A DNA stretch of 50,248 bases from Ectocarpus siliculosus (taxonomy: Eukaryota > Sar > Phaeophyceae > Ectocarpales > Ectocarpaceae), in the NCBI GenBank assembly GCA_000310025.1, contig FN649751.1, positions 1,195,653 to 1,245,900 of the forward strand, in the 5' to 3' direction. Under the pieces are notes generated by a model. It had not been told where the DNA came from and ran no database searches. It worked only from the letters and a program-made list of their open reading frames with translations. The number at the start of each line of letters is the position of its first letter. Within the stretch, counting starts at the first letter, position 1. The position numbers and the translations under genes were made by a program. This document shows, piece after piece, positions 37,101 through 48,156 of the stretch.

Positions 37101-39628
37101 ACACAGGCAGCGCCCACACGGCATGCCACACGACGAACCCCAACGGATCGCGCGCGCGAGTATACAAGAAGGAGGTGCTGCTCTCTCCCTCGTTTTATCT
37201 CTTTCTCGCGCGACAAACACGGTGTAACTTTCCGATCCATCATCTCCAGCAGCTTTCTCGCCGTTGTAGAACATGTGTTGGAAATGTTCTGGAGACGTTC
37301 CGAGACTGATCCAAGGTTTTCCGTGCGGTGACGTGAAGTTCGATTTTCGAGGCCCGATAGTAGTATTTCGGATGGCGAAAGCGGGTGCTTGAACGAAATA
37401 GAAGATTTCGGTGTTTGTATCCACCCGAACGTCGGATAAAGGAGGGCAAACTTTGTTCGCACCTCGTGCGCCACGGTGGTGTTGGACTTGGGGAAGTGCA
37501 AGATAGTTCGTAGAAGTAGATGCATGGCGCCTGACCATGTTGTTCAGGCGTGAGAATGAATTTTGGAGTGGTTGGACTCGCTCACGGGCGGTCGCCGCGA
37601 GGAGGTTTTCCCAGGAGCCACTTTTGTCTGACAAGGTGTGTATACCCACTCCTGTCCATTTCCCTAACAAAAACTTGAGTGGCCTCGCTCCTGTGTGACC
37701 CCGGCTGATGCATCCAGACAATATACTAAATGGTGTCAAGACTGACATCCGGAATATATGGGCCGACAACACCCATACCCACACCCATACGCGCACAGCG
37801 GAGGGCCCAACCCATCGGATAGTTTTGTTTGATTGTGTGAAGGTTTATCTGGAACCGCTGTTGCAAGCCGACATGCATACATGTTCGCCGTGTTGCTTGG
37901 GATCCAGCAGTACCCCTCTACGATACCGGCGTACTCCACAGCCCTGTCATAACCTGGAATCGCTGTTGCAAGCCGACATGCATACACGTTCGCCGTGTTG
38001 CTTGGAATCCAGCAGTACCCCTCTACGATACCGGCGTACTCCACAGCCCTGTCATCAAACTCGTTTTTCGAGCGAAAACCAGACTGATCGCCTGCGCTCA
38101 CCGTAAAGCTCACCGGTTCCCACCGCTTCAATTCCACGTCGTCTCTTGCCATTTGGTGTATCAGATGAAAGCCCTCATTGCCTTCCTGGGGGCCCGAAAG
38201 GAGCATCTTGCGTCCCTTAACCATGTTCTACCGTCGCTTTTGGGGATGGCGGATAGCGATAAAGACGAGTGGGTCCAGGTAGTGTCCGGGCTTGTACGCC
38301 AAAAACTCTTACCGAGGGACGAGGATGATTCGACCAGCGTCGGCGATGAGGCAAAGACTTCACAGAGTGATTTCGTCTTGCGCAAGACCGTCAGGGAAGT
38401 CCTCGAGCGGGCAAAGCAGAATATGTCGGAGCGGGCAGGCAACGGGAAACAGCGGGTCGTGGGTGGCAGTACCATCGGCGGCAACCGCGATACTCGGCGC
38501 ATGCGCGAGGCACCTTACTTCGGTCCGTTGGAGGAGAGGTACGTCAGCCGTAAACAGCAGCCTCGAAAGCAGGAGTTCGCCAATGCGCACTTCAGCGTCA
38601 AGTACGATTTTGTCGGCGAATTCTCCGAAGACCTCGCTTCCAACGTTGGTGGTACCTCGAACACATCTTCTTCTCCGACGGGAGGGGGTGCGTCTGTCGC
38701 TGCGGCGGCGCTCGCGTCAAGAGTTGGCCAGGGAGGGTTGTTGAAGACCCCGGGCTCTTTCGCTCCCGCGCCCACTCCGGCGGCACCGAACCTCGCGCAA
38801 GCTCGAAGGGTTTCGCTTGCTGCTGTGGTGGATCCATCCGCGGGCTCCGACGGCCTCCGCAGGACTAGCAAGCCGTTGGCATTGTCGCGGAACTACGTGG
38901 GGCTCCAGCATGGTTCCGGGCGGACAAGTTCAGGTGTTGGGGGCGCCCGCGGAACGCGGGGAGGGGGCGGGGCGAGCCCCGGCAAAGCAGGGTTGATGAT
39001 GATCAATGTGGACGAACTGCAGGCAATTCACGCTGAGAAACAGTCTGCGAGGGAGAAGGCAAAAGGCAAACCGGGTAGGAAGAAGGCCAAACTTGAAGGG
39101 GGGGGGGAACAAAGTACGGCCGGCATGGAGCCTGGTACCGGGGCGTCAGCAACTGGAACCCAACAGGTTGTTGCTAACGCCACGGACGTTGGCAACACGG
39201 ATGGGCAGTTACCGGAGGGAGCAAGCGGCGAGGGGAAGAAGGCAAAGCCGAAGGCACCAGCCAAGCCTTCGGCAACGGCAGATGGTCCGATGCCCGTACC
39301 GCAGCAGGGCGAGATCGAGGCAGTCGCAGCCATGATGGTTCTTGGTGTCGCTGGGGGAGGTGAAGATGCGGAGACCTCTTACCTGCCCGAAGCATTGACG
39401 AAGCTCTTGGAAAACGCCAATTCGCTGCGACCGGAGGGTAAGGCCAAGCTGGAGAGTTTTTTCCAGAAGAAAATGCCAGAAGGGTCGCAGCAGGAGAGGG
39501 TCAAGTACCACGAGGAGGTTAGCCCTGGGGCGGACGGGGAAATGATGCGAGTGACAAGCTACATTCGCCTGGATTATGAGACCTGGGTATGGGACAGGGT
39601 TCACAAGAAGAAGCGTGTCAAATCGTGA
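33456..39628 (+). CDS. NELFA: NELF-A-like negative elongation factor subunit, two exons
   Basis: NELF-A is a subunit of the nuclear NELF complex, which with DSIF holds RNA polymerase II in promoter-proximal pausing. Exons 33456-33599 and 38165-39628 join in phase 0 across a 4.6-kb intron, giving 535 aa, close to the 528 of human NELF-A. The N-terminal helical domain aligns without gaps across the intron: LLHGFAALEPTIK then MKALIAFLGARK, matching the animal block that starts LCFHGLSSAVK; further on, DKDEWVQVVSGLV matches the DPWVLMV region. The middle is long, disordered and Gly/Ala/Pro/Ser-rich, with PGRKKAKLEG resembling the basic patch after the DISELD block. The C-terminus MRVTSYIRLDYETWVWDR matches the end of animal NELF-A (a VDTVFEMNY-like strand and a TRFKKYK-like tail). 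The ATG at 33456 is the first in frame. Confidence 0.86.
34085..34132. repeat. (CT)n microsatellite
   Basis: About 48 bp of almost pure CT dinucleotide with one TTT interruption, in the NELF-A intron. Confidence 0.95.
35457..36106. repeat. 326-bp tandem duplication, two near-identical copies
   Basis: Unit 1 (35457-35782) and unit 2 (35783-36106) both begin AAGTAAGTAAGCACAAGATG and end GTGACCTCT. They differ by a few substitutions and by the length of an internal C run (11 against 13). Both keep the same 63-codon open frame without an ATG start, containing GQWSNDYGMHDYEY and LITWIDHWGRK. The near-identity suggests a recent duplication within the NELF-A intron. Confidence 0.9.
36550..37665. 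mobile_element. Foldback / inverted-repeat element in the NELF-A intron
   Basis: The left arm (about 36550-36985) and the right arm (about 37240-37665) are diverged inverted copies of more than 400 bp, separated by about 250 bp. Blocks shared in inverted orientation include GATCAGTCTCGGAACGTCTC, TTCGGGTGGAT, CCAACACCACC and AGGGAAAT at the outer ends. No transposase frame is visible. The arms read alike in translation (left plus frame IDQSRNVSENSP; right minus frame LDQSRNVSRTFP). This would be a non-autonomous foldback or MITE-type insertion. Its sequence does not match the other foldback element in this window. Confidence 0.65.
37849..38058. repeat. 105-bp tandem duplication
   Basis: Two 105-bp copies (37849-37953 and 37954-38058) differ at only a few positions. 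The period is a multiple of three, so the repeat stays open in frames on both strands. The minus frame gives EYAGIVEGYCWIPSNTAN twice. It ends about 105 bp before the second NELF-A exon. Confidence 0.9.
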
Positions 39629-41990
39629 CGTAGTGAGTAGAGTGGGGAGTTGCACGGATGGGCCCCATGTACATATAACGGTGAACCTGTTCGTAGAGTC
39701 TCCATTTCGACTAGGCATGAATTATTGGGTGGTTGCGGATATCTGATTGCGGCGCCAGGAGAAAGAGGTCGGCAAAACACACTCAGCCATCACTTAGGTG
39801 TGTCCTTTCAGCTGTCGACCATCCATGTGATATACTTTCGAAGCATTTTTTGTTCTGATGTGCAACTGATTTGCTGCTCCACACAGGTTATTCGTCGTAG
39901 CTGCTGTATCCCTCAGTTGCAACGAATGGGCATGTGTTGCCATGTCCTCTTCAATGCCGTGAGTTATGCAGCACGTCGAGCGTGAAGGGAGTTCCTGTGT
40001 CTACTTAGTGGAGATTGAGGCATGCCCACAACATACACGGGTCGGGTGTTAGAAGGGCGCACCAAATCACCCGCCTCTCCCCGGTCGATCGTGCCAGACG
40101 GACGCGAGATTTTGTTTGTGGACTTACTGCACCCACCCGCCACCAGTAAGTGTGAATAAATACAATGTTTGGAAATCGGTATTGGACAAAAAATCGTTGT
40201 AAGGAGGCACAGCTATCATCCTGTTTGCACCCACCCTTGAACACAGCGACGCGTGGTGGTCTAGACAGAGAGAGTATAATGTACAAACTGCTTGTTTCCT
40301 TTCTTCGTGCTTTTTGCGTGCAGGCGGTCGGTGTGTCCGCTGTGAGGATCAATAATGTTTGACCGGATTTACGCTGTGGTCTGCCCTGTCGTATGCTAGA
40401 TATACTATACAGCAGTATGTAGTAGTGGTACTGCTGGGAGCGATGCTACGACAATGAGCCCGCACTCGTAGAATGGGCGTCACGTCTATTTTATTTTTAT
40501 CTGCGTAAACCTTTCGGACAGTGACAACAGCGCAGTAGTGCAGGTAGGTATGCACAATAAATATAAGAGGGTAGACTGAAGAAAGGTAGGTACTTGGAAC
40601 GTGGCGATTTTTCGGACAAAGATTTTCACAGGCTTTCTCTGTGCGGGGGAAGAAATGCAAGGCACGGCTTGTAGTAAAATCTAAAATCAAATGAGACTGG
40701 CGCTCGGGCCAATCAAGAATGAGAGCTGCTGGTGCAACACAAGAAATTGAGTAGTAAGTACAAGCCGGGGTGGCAATATATATGTATATATACTCTCGAG
40801 TTCTTTAGATCTTCTGATGGCTCTATCTAGCATTTTTGTGACCACGGACTGCGTCTTTGCTAGATTTTGGGATTATTAGCAACACACACGAGTTTAATGT
40901 GAAGACAACAGCAACAACAACAACAACAACAACAACAATTAACTCTGTCTGTGTCAATCGGTGTCAATACTTCACAAAATAAATAAATGCCTCATCAGCG
41001 AGTGAGTGCATCCATATATTATAGACTAAATAAATATAATATATATCTGCACCTCTCTTTCTTCTTTCTCCACACAACATCCATACAGACATCAACTTCA
41101 GACCCATCTTTCTTTGTAGGCACAAATAAATATATATGCAAACCTTAACCTTTCACAATTCCGCGGTGCGTGTTACCATTCATTTGCATACAGCACGGCA
41201 CGGATTGCACCTACCTCTCGAATACTTCATTCATGTCTTCATATTTATATTTGTAGCGGTGATGATCGCAACACACACGGGTGGTGCTTTTTCTTCGCGT
41301 CTTCGTCGTACATTGTATTAAAAAACTATTCTTTTAAAATGCGAATTTTTTGGAATTGAGAGAAAGGTGTAAGACAAACCACTAACCCCAACAGCAGAGC
41401 AATGGTTGGCGACCAGGGGAGCTAATAAAATGGATGAATTTTCTCTCTCCACCCCTCTCTCACTGTGTGTCCACTTGCAAGCGCCAATTTTCACACCGCG
41501 CGACCTTCTCTATCGAAGCACCGACGCTGGCCAGCTTGCGCGGGCCCTCTCCCGTGTGCCTCGCTTTTGATCCTCTGCGGCTGGTGTTTACCTGAGCAGA
41601 GAGGGACGCGGAGGTCGGTGAAAATCTGCCTAGGAGCAAAGAGCGAGCGAGAAGCCGAGAGCGACAGAGCGACAGAGAGCACGTCTGCGATTTATCTCAC
41701 ACACTCGCTCGAACTTAGCTGGACCGGGGCGGGATCTGCTAGATACCGTTGTGGGTTGTGGGTGGCCTCGCGGTTGTCGCCCAGACGCATCGGTCATTTC
41801 CAGACCAAGCGCTTGGTGTTGTGTGTGTCAGTGCAGCTCAAACTCCAGTGACGGTAGTTGTCAGAGGGTAGACCAAGAACCGCCCGAGCAGACGCGTTGC
41901 CTGTTTTTTTCGGACTTTTGTGTGTCGTGCGGCGGATAGTGTGTCTACCGCCGCCGGTGATCGAGGTCGGCGCAGAGGGGCCAAGCAAGC
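39629..41990. other. Intergenic region between the NELF-A and CELF-like genes
   Basis: About 2.4 kb. It holds the NELF-A 3' region, AT-rich stretches, a (CAA)n tract and the pyrimidine/purine-rich 5' region of the CELF-like gene. No protein family is recognised in the open frames present. Confidence 0.4.
40905..40938. repeat. (CAA)n microsatellite
   Basis: About eleven CAA units with one CAG, intergenic. Confidence 0.95.
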
Positions 41991-44900
41991 ATGGCTCAGC
42001 GAAGTGCAGATGACGAAGTTGCCGACAGGATGGCGAACATCAACCTCGAAGGATTGGCTGGCGGCGAAGCAAAGTCCTCCATCGGTCCCGCGGGCTTGAT
42101 TCATAAGGTGATCAGACGTTACACACACACAAACATTTTGTAGCTGGTCGCACCAGTTACCGGACACACCCTCCCATGGTCGGGCTGTCAACCTTGCCTC
42201 GTCCTGTAATTCTCGACACCTGACCGGCGTATATTCTGGCAACGGTTGCAAACTTCTGTGTGCAGGATTCGGATGCCATCAAGCTCTTTGTTGGACAGAT
42301 CCCAAAGCATATGGAGGAGGAAGACTTGAGGCCGGTGTTTGAGGAGTTTGGGGAGATCTTCGACTTAGCAGTGATAAGGGACAAGATTTCCGGTCTACAC
42401 AGAGGTGCGTATCGAGTCGTCTGGCGGGAGTCCCTGTGTTGGCCCGGTCAGCATTGGGCATCCGCAGCAGCAGAGTGGCTCGTTGACTTTTGACCAATCT
42501 CGTGTATCCTCTGCGAAAGGAACCATCCCCTCTCGCGGCGGTCTACGCTTTGTTGACCAGCCGTGCCGCGTTGGCTCCGGTTGACGCAGCCAATGAGACA
42601 GACAGAGCAGCAGCACCGACAACCCACAGCACACAAACAACTGTGAATTTGTGGTACTTCGTATTTTATTTTTTTCTCGTTTTTGTGTAATTCCACCCTC
42701 GCCGCTTCCCGCGGCGTGTGGGTATGTAGTAACACGAGAGACCGCAGCAACACGGCGGCACGTAAGTACTCGTGGACCACACTCTGGGGACTGTCGAAAG
42801 GACCGAGTATCATTGAGCGGTGTTGGCGTCCTTTCTGTTGGCCCTGAGAGTAGAGTCCCAGCCCGACGGCTGCTGATCCACAGCTTATTTTCCCGACAAG
42901 AGAAGCATGATCTTGATGTGTGGGTGTCGCTGTGTCTCTCCCTTACTGACTGACTGACTGACGGACACTCCGAGGCACACAAGACAACCACCCACCAGCA
43001 TGTGCAAAATTCCCGTGCCTTAGAAATTCCTCTAGCACCGTGGTGACATGGGGTCTCTGTTAACATTTGGCATGGAACCTCACTCGTTTTGTGGGCAGGT
43101 TGTGCTTTCCTGACTTACTGCGCACGGGTCTCGGCGGATGCTGCGATTGCGGCGCTGCATGGTCAGCGGAGGTTAGACCGGGTGAGTGGATTTTCGGCTG
43201 TTTTATTGGCCCACAATACAGCGCGAAGACATGCTATGCTTGGGTGTAACAGTTCTTAGCTGTTATTGTGGCTACCGCATGTAGCATGCATGCTGTATTT
43301 CGGAAATTGAATTAAGTTTTTCAAAACTTCAACCAGGCATCGCTTCCTGTGCGATAATTCTACCTCTGCTACTTCAGTGGTATTCAAATAGTGGTCGTTG
43401 AGGACGTGCGTGGCACAACAATCCTAAAAAATATGAAAATAAGTTTCCGCCAGCCTCTGTCGGTGTGCCTCTGGGATAGTTTTCCGGAATGGTATGTGCG
43501 AAGTACAAATCGGCTCTGTCGGCGAGCTTTCCTGGGAGGCGAGGTATGCATATTCCCTCTGCGCCTTGTGACCTTGCCGCCCACACCGATTCATCCTGTT
43601 AGCTTTTTGGCCCCTACGCGGAGGCTTGTGTTCAACCAACCGCCGCCCCCGTGTGGCGCAAGTTGAATGTTGTCACCTGCTGCCGTTATCGGTCGACACG
43701 TTCTTTCTAACGACCAGCAAGTAGATATGCCGACTTCCTGCTTGAATCGTGTTTCGCAAACCCAATTTGGCGTTCAGCAATGCATACATCGTTGATGCAG
43801 CGTGAACGACAGCAGGTAGTTGTTGATTTTTCACCACTGCTGTGCGCGATTGATGTTGTACATGTGCAGTACCGTTTGTTTTTCGTTTTTCCTCCCCATC
43901 TCTCTCCGCCGTGAGTACACGACATCAGTACGGGTCCAATTTTAACGCTGCGGTGTCGGCCCGATAATGACATTTTGAGTGTTTCAACACGGCCCACCTC
44001 CCCCCTCTGGCCGGTGCTTTGCTACACCAGGGTCAAAATCCGCTGCAGGTGCGACCCGCGGAAGGCCAGGCTGAGCAAGAGAACAAACTTTTCGTGGGGA
44101 TGGCTCCCAAGTCAGCCAACGAGGACGAGATTCGGGCCGTATTCGCGCCGTACGGCACGCTCCGCGAGATTCATGTCATTCGCAACCAGGACGGCACCAA
44201 CAAGGGCTGTGCGTTTGTCAAGTACACCACTCGCCAGAGCGCTCTCGACGCTATCGAAGCCCTCCACGAGCAATACACGATGCAGGGCGGGCCTCGCCCG
44301 CTGGTGGTCAAGTTTGCCGACAACAAGCGCGGAACGCAGGCCGCGGCGGGTCGTCTCGGCGGCCTAATCGGCTCCCCCGGCCGCCACGGGAGCGGCCCCC
44401 ACCCCGAGGCTGGCGGGTGGATGGGTCACCCGGGAGCAGGCGGGCAAGGCGCAGGGTACCCGTACCCCATGCCGGGGCCACCTATGTCTCCTCACATGAT
44501 GAGTGGCATGCCATACGGAATGGCTTACGGGGGTGGGCAGGCTCCGGGCGCCCCGGCGCAAGGGAGCTACGTCTACTACCCCTACGGCGCGCCGGGGTAC
44601 CCGCCTCAGCCGGGCGGACCCGGACAGTACCACTCTGGACCACCGAGTCCATCACGGGGAGGTGGGGGCTACGGTGGTGGAGGGCACCCGCGGTCTCCAT
44701 CTGGGTCCGACCGCCACCGGGCGCGCGGTATGCACGAAGGTGAGGCTGGCGGGGGCGGGGGCGGGGGTGGCACCCGGCCGGCCGAGGGCCCCCCGGGAGC
44801 GAACCTGTTCATTTATCACCTGCCCCAGGATCTTTCGGACGCGGACTTGGCTACTGCATTCGCACCCTTTGGGCATGTGCTGAGCGCCAAGGTGTACATC

Positions 44901-45819
44901 GACCGGGCTTCGGGGGAAAGCAAGGGCTTCGGTGAGAAGGCGTCGGTGTCGTTATTGCTACGTGTCGAGTATCCAGGTACTTGACCTATTATATGTTCGT
45001 AGACGTAGACAGTACACCCCGCTACACACTAATAGGTATGAATGCTGGTCGTTGTTACAAAGTATAACCAATCCATTTTAACACAATAAACGATTTTGTG
45101 TGCCGGTCGGGGCGGGTCATGTGGATGTGATGCACGAGCAGGTTTCGTGTCCTACAGCCTGCCATCGCACGCAGAGGCCGCCATCGCGCAGATGAATGGC
45201 TTCCAGATCGGGTCTAAGAGGCTCAAAGTGCAGCACAAGCGCCGTGGGCAGTCGACCGATGACCCAGACGATCGCGACGAGGGAGGGGGGGGTGGAGGGT
45301 ATGGAGACCAAGGACAGGGCGACTATTATCCTCACCCGGACTACATGGGACACCAGGATGGCAGGTGCGCATTTTACTGCACCAGAAGAGTGCAGCAGCA
45401 TCCAGTCGTATACCAGGTTATGTGTGCTGGGCGCTGTTGATCCACACGGGTGTGTATGGCGTTTCATCGCAGTCATCCGGCTAAACCGGCCACCACGGAC
45501 GCTTCCCCGCTCGTCGCACGGTACCGCGCCCACTTACGAGTGTACACTGAAGAGTATTATCAAAAGCTGCTGGCATACCAATGCACAAGGGACGTCGGGA
45601 CGTTCTCCGTGTTGCAGTGGGTCATATTTGTAGGCTCATTTTGTCAGGCTGGCCGGATCAAGCCTCAACTCGCTTTTCCTACGCCGCCAAGCCTCCGCAC
45701 ACAACCTACAGTCCGTTCTCCTGCAGGAGATGACAAAGTCAGGACGCGAAGCCACAGAGGAGGGGGGCACAGCAGTCGACGTGATCGCCGAAGGGTTCAT
45801 CGTTGCTGTACAGCAGTGA
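41991..45819 (+). CDS. CELF/Bruno-like RNA-binding protein with three RRMs
   Basis: CELF/Bruno proteins bind GU-rich RNA and control splicing, translation and decay. Exons are 41991-42107, 42266-42404, 43099-43181, 44031-44931, 45142-45364 and probably 45648-45819, about 544 aa; all phases agree. RRM1 (about residues 44-125) has RNP2 KLFVGQIP and a diverged RNP1 GCAFLTYC; it is split across exons 2 to 4. RRM2 (132-213) has KLFVGMAP and KGCAFVKY. A Gly/Pro/Tyr-rich linker of about 150 residues ([28 protein letters not shown]) leads to RRM3 (371-450) with [17 protein letters not shown] formed across the exon 4/5 join, and [27 protein letters not shown] and LFIYHLP in that order are the CELF signature. 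Two terminal exons fit the phase: 45648-45819 (57 codons), or a minimal one at 45727-45733 giving GRR and stop. Reading through the intron would stop at 45440. The C-terminus is therefore uncertain. Confidence 0.9.
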
Positions 45820-46348
45820 TCAGAACCAATGTTAGGCTTGTGGGGAGTAAATTATTCTGATGGCGCCCGCAGTGGAAAACGTGTAGACGAAAGCAGCCTC
45901 AGCTACTCACGATAATAAATTAGAGGTTGCGATACAGAAGCATGGCTGCATTTGAGCGGAAACCACGCGGAACTTTCACCAACATGAAGCAGCGATCGAT
46001 GACTTAACAGGCGAGAAGATATAGGAAACGCGACTCCTAGCTTGGAGCGTGTCGGTTACGACACCGCCCACTTTGCTGCTCAACTCCTATTAATCTTCCT
46101 CACACTCTGTTTTACCGCCTCTTATGGTTGTCGGTGCTCGACACAGCACTATGGCAAGTCGAAGCCGCGGCGAGACAGCACACCCTGTGTCAGTCTTGCG
46201 TCGATTTGCGTGGCTCTCTTTGGGATGGGGATAAGGGTGGAAGTGACGAAGAGGCAACATAACGGACTGTTAAAAACGATCCTAAAGTTAAGAGGCCGCA
46301 AATGACGGGAGGCACAGGGATAAGAAAAAAACGCGCCGCTCAGAGTAG
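45820..46348. other. Intergenic stretch after the CELF-like gene
   Basis: This should contain the CELF-like 3' end and perhaps the start of the next gene. A plus frame at 46042-46305 has a hydrophobic run (QLLLIFLTLCFTASYG) like a signal peptide but no in-frame ATG, so it is not called. Confidence 0.35.
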
Positions 46349-46498
46349 GATCCAGCAATCGAGAACATTAAGTCAGTTGACTTCAAGAGGAACAACAAAT
46401 ACCACATGTGGAGCCTCGGTCCGAAATTGATACCAATTCTGAGCACGGGCGCCATCGTAGCGTTCCAGACTAAAACTGTTAAGAGTCCGCTTGCACAG
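46349..46498 (+). CDS. Candidate internal exon of an unrecognised gene
   Basis: This 150-bp phase 0-0 block lies between a CAGAGTAG acceptor and a CAG/gtgggc donor. It reads DPAIENIKSVDFKRNN, then YHMWSLGPKLIPILST and KTVKSPLAQ, with no stop. No family is recognised. It could belong with the exons at 47704-48156, but the phases do not join directly, so at least one exon would be missing. Confidence 0.3.
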
Positions 46499-47703
46499 GT
46501 GGGCTCTGCATGTATTGAGTCTAGGGTTAAGGTGGTTTCCTCAGATGTTTCGACAGCAGTACACCGATGACATGTAGATGACCGAGTGAGCGGGGTCGCT
46601 TTCGCGTAAAGCAGATTTTGCTCCATGCAGATTATGGCTCAATGATTCTGCTACACAAAATATAGCCGCCAGGAGCATTTTCCTCTGCAATGATACCAAA
46701 TCCGATCGTCGTTGACCCGCGTTGCAGCGAGCGTTTCACGCCGTCATTGACGAACCGAGCTTGCGGCGGTCCCTACCGTTCCATCCATTGGCTACCATCC
46801 ATCCATGATACCCCATGATACCACTGCTGTGTCTTTGGACTACCTCGAGCTGTGCCCTGTTGCAGTGACCGACATACCGTTCGGTTGTGTTCTGGGCAAT
46901 GTGGTGTGCAGAATCGCGATGGTTGGTTTGTGTCCGTTTCGATGCGATCGCAGATAGCACACCCTCGTTGGAAGGATCATGTGTCGATCCAACCGGGACC
47001 ACGCAGACACGGGCACACATGCTGTTGGAGTTTTGTGGTCTCGCCACTCGACTGACGTCTTCTCGTTGGTCAGCGGGATAGCGCGGTTGATGTGAATTAA
47101 AGCTACGCACGCATGCATGTTGTGTCCCCCAACCATCTACCGTCTTACGTATGGGTGTGCTATGAAGTGGATGGCCAACACGTGTGTTGGAAGCGTGGGG
47201 AGGAGCCTATCTCGTCCGTGCTGCATACGTAGTCTAGGTTTTGCGTTATTTTTCAGTACGACCTGTGGGATGCCGTAAAGTACGGATCCTTAGCAAGCAA
47301 AATCGGTACCTGAGGCCGGGTAGACGCACAGATGTGTGAGTCTTCGCAAGATCAGAAGAGACTCACAGCAGTAGAACGGAAATATACTTACAAGACTGCA
47401 ACGTGGAGACTCTCTAGACCTGATGCAACAGCCAGAGTTCCGCACGTCAGGACGGAAACACACGCGTTGTTCATAGGCCTAACCCCCGTGTGTTGCGATG
47501 TTTCGGGCTGTTTTGGCACTGAATAATCGCTACTTGCGGGTATCTGTGACCCCGTTTGTGATGAACGCGAGATTTCTGATGAAGGAAAAACCGACAGCGC
47601 TTTGAGCGGTAGCAGGCGACACCTGCAGCCGTACTTTTAACATGTCCCACCTGATTGCACCCATGGCAAAGCACATGTACCATGGCAAAACACATAATAT
47701 CAG

Positions 47704-48156
47704 AACAGCTTCAGGCGTTCGTGCCCGTCGCCACTGCAAGTCCGTTCCACATGGATATGGACATGTTTGTGATCAATTCTTCATTTTGTTTTGTGTGGCG
47801 GGAATTCCACGATGGACCTCATTCGGATTTTTACTGGACAGAAAAGCATACTGATGTCTACAACCAGACGGATGTTCTGAGTTCCTACATGCAGGTTCCC
47901 CTTGCTCTGACTTGTCTATGGTTCAAAACAAGTATTCCAGAGCTTGGCAGGCCATAGCTCTTTGCCACAGGGTAAATGCAGTATTCACTTTGCTGCCGAA
48001 CAGGGTGGGACGCTCGGAACAGTGACCCTCTCTGTTACTGAGACAATCACATGCGCGCCTGACTCACGTCTCTCGCCCACAATACGCACCCACAAGTTCT
48101 CACAACCTGACCGACGCCCACAGTGGCGTGTAGAGAGGGTTCCCTGCGTCCGGTAG
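47704..48156 (+). CDS. Candidate two terminal exons of an unrecognised gene
   Basis: Exon 47704-47894 reads EQLQAFVPVATASPFHMD, then FVINSSFCFVWREFHDGP and SDFYWTEKHTDVYNQTD, ending CAG/gttccc. Exon 47971-48156 follows a good TTTGCCACAG acceptor in phase 0 and reads GKCSIHFAAEQGGTLGTV, then TLSVTETITCAPD, to a TAG stop. Composition and splice logic suggest real coding sequence, perhaps secreted or extracellular, but I know no matching family. The first acceptor needs one base from an upstream exon that I did not find. Confidence 0.35.

Larger units (their letters stand above)
33600..38164 (+). other. 4.6-kb intron of the NELF-A gene, repeat-rich
   Basis: The donor is ATCAAG/gttagt and the acceptor GTGTATCAG. 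The intron holds a (CT)n tract, a 326-bp tandem duplication, an inverted-repeat element of about 1.1 kb and a 105-bp tandem duplication. Since the flanking exons already align gap-free with animal NELF-A, no coding exon seems to be missing inside it. Confidence 0.75.

Noticed and set aside
44364-44876. Several minus- and plus-strand ORFs over the CELF linker
   Set aside because: They are shadows of the GC-rich Gly/Pro linker; only one frame carries the RRMs.
45365-45440. CELF-like protein ending by read-through at 45440
   Set aside because: A good donor (GGCAG/gtgcgc) ends the exon, and the read-through peptide is cysteine-rich and unlike the protein.
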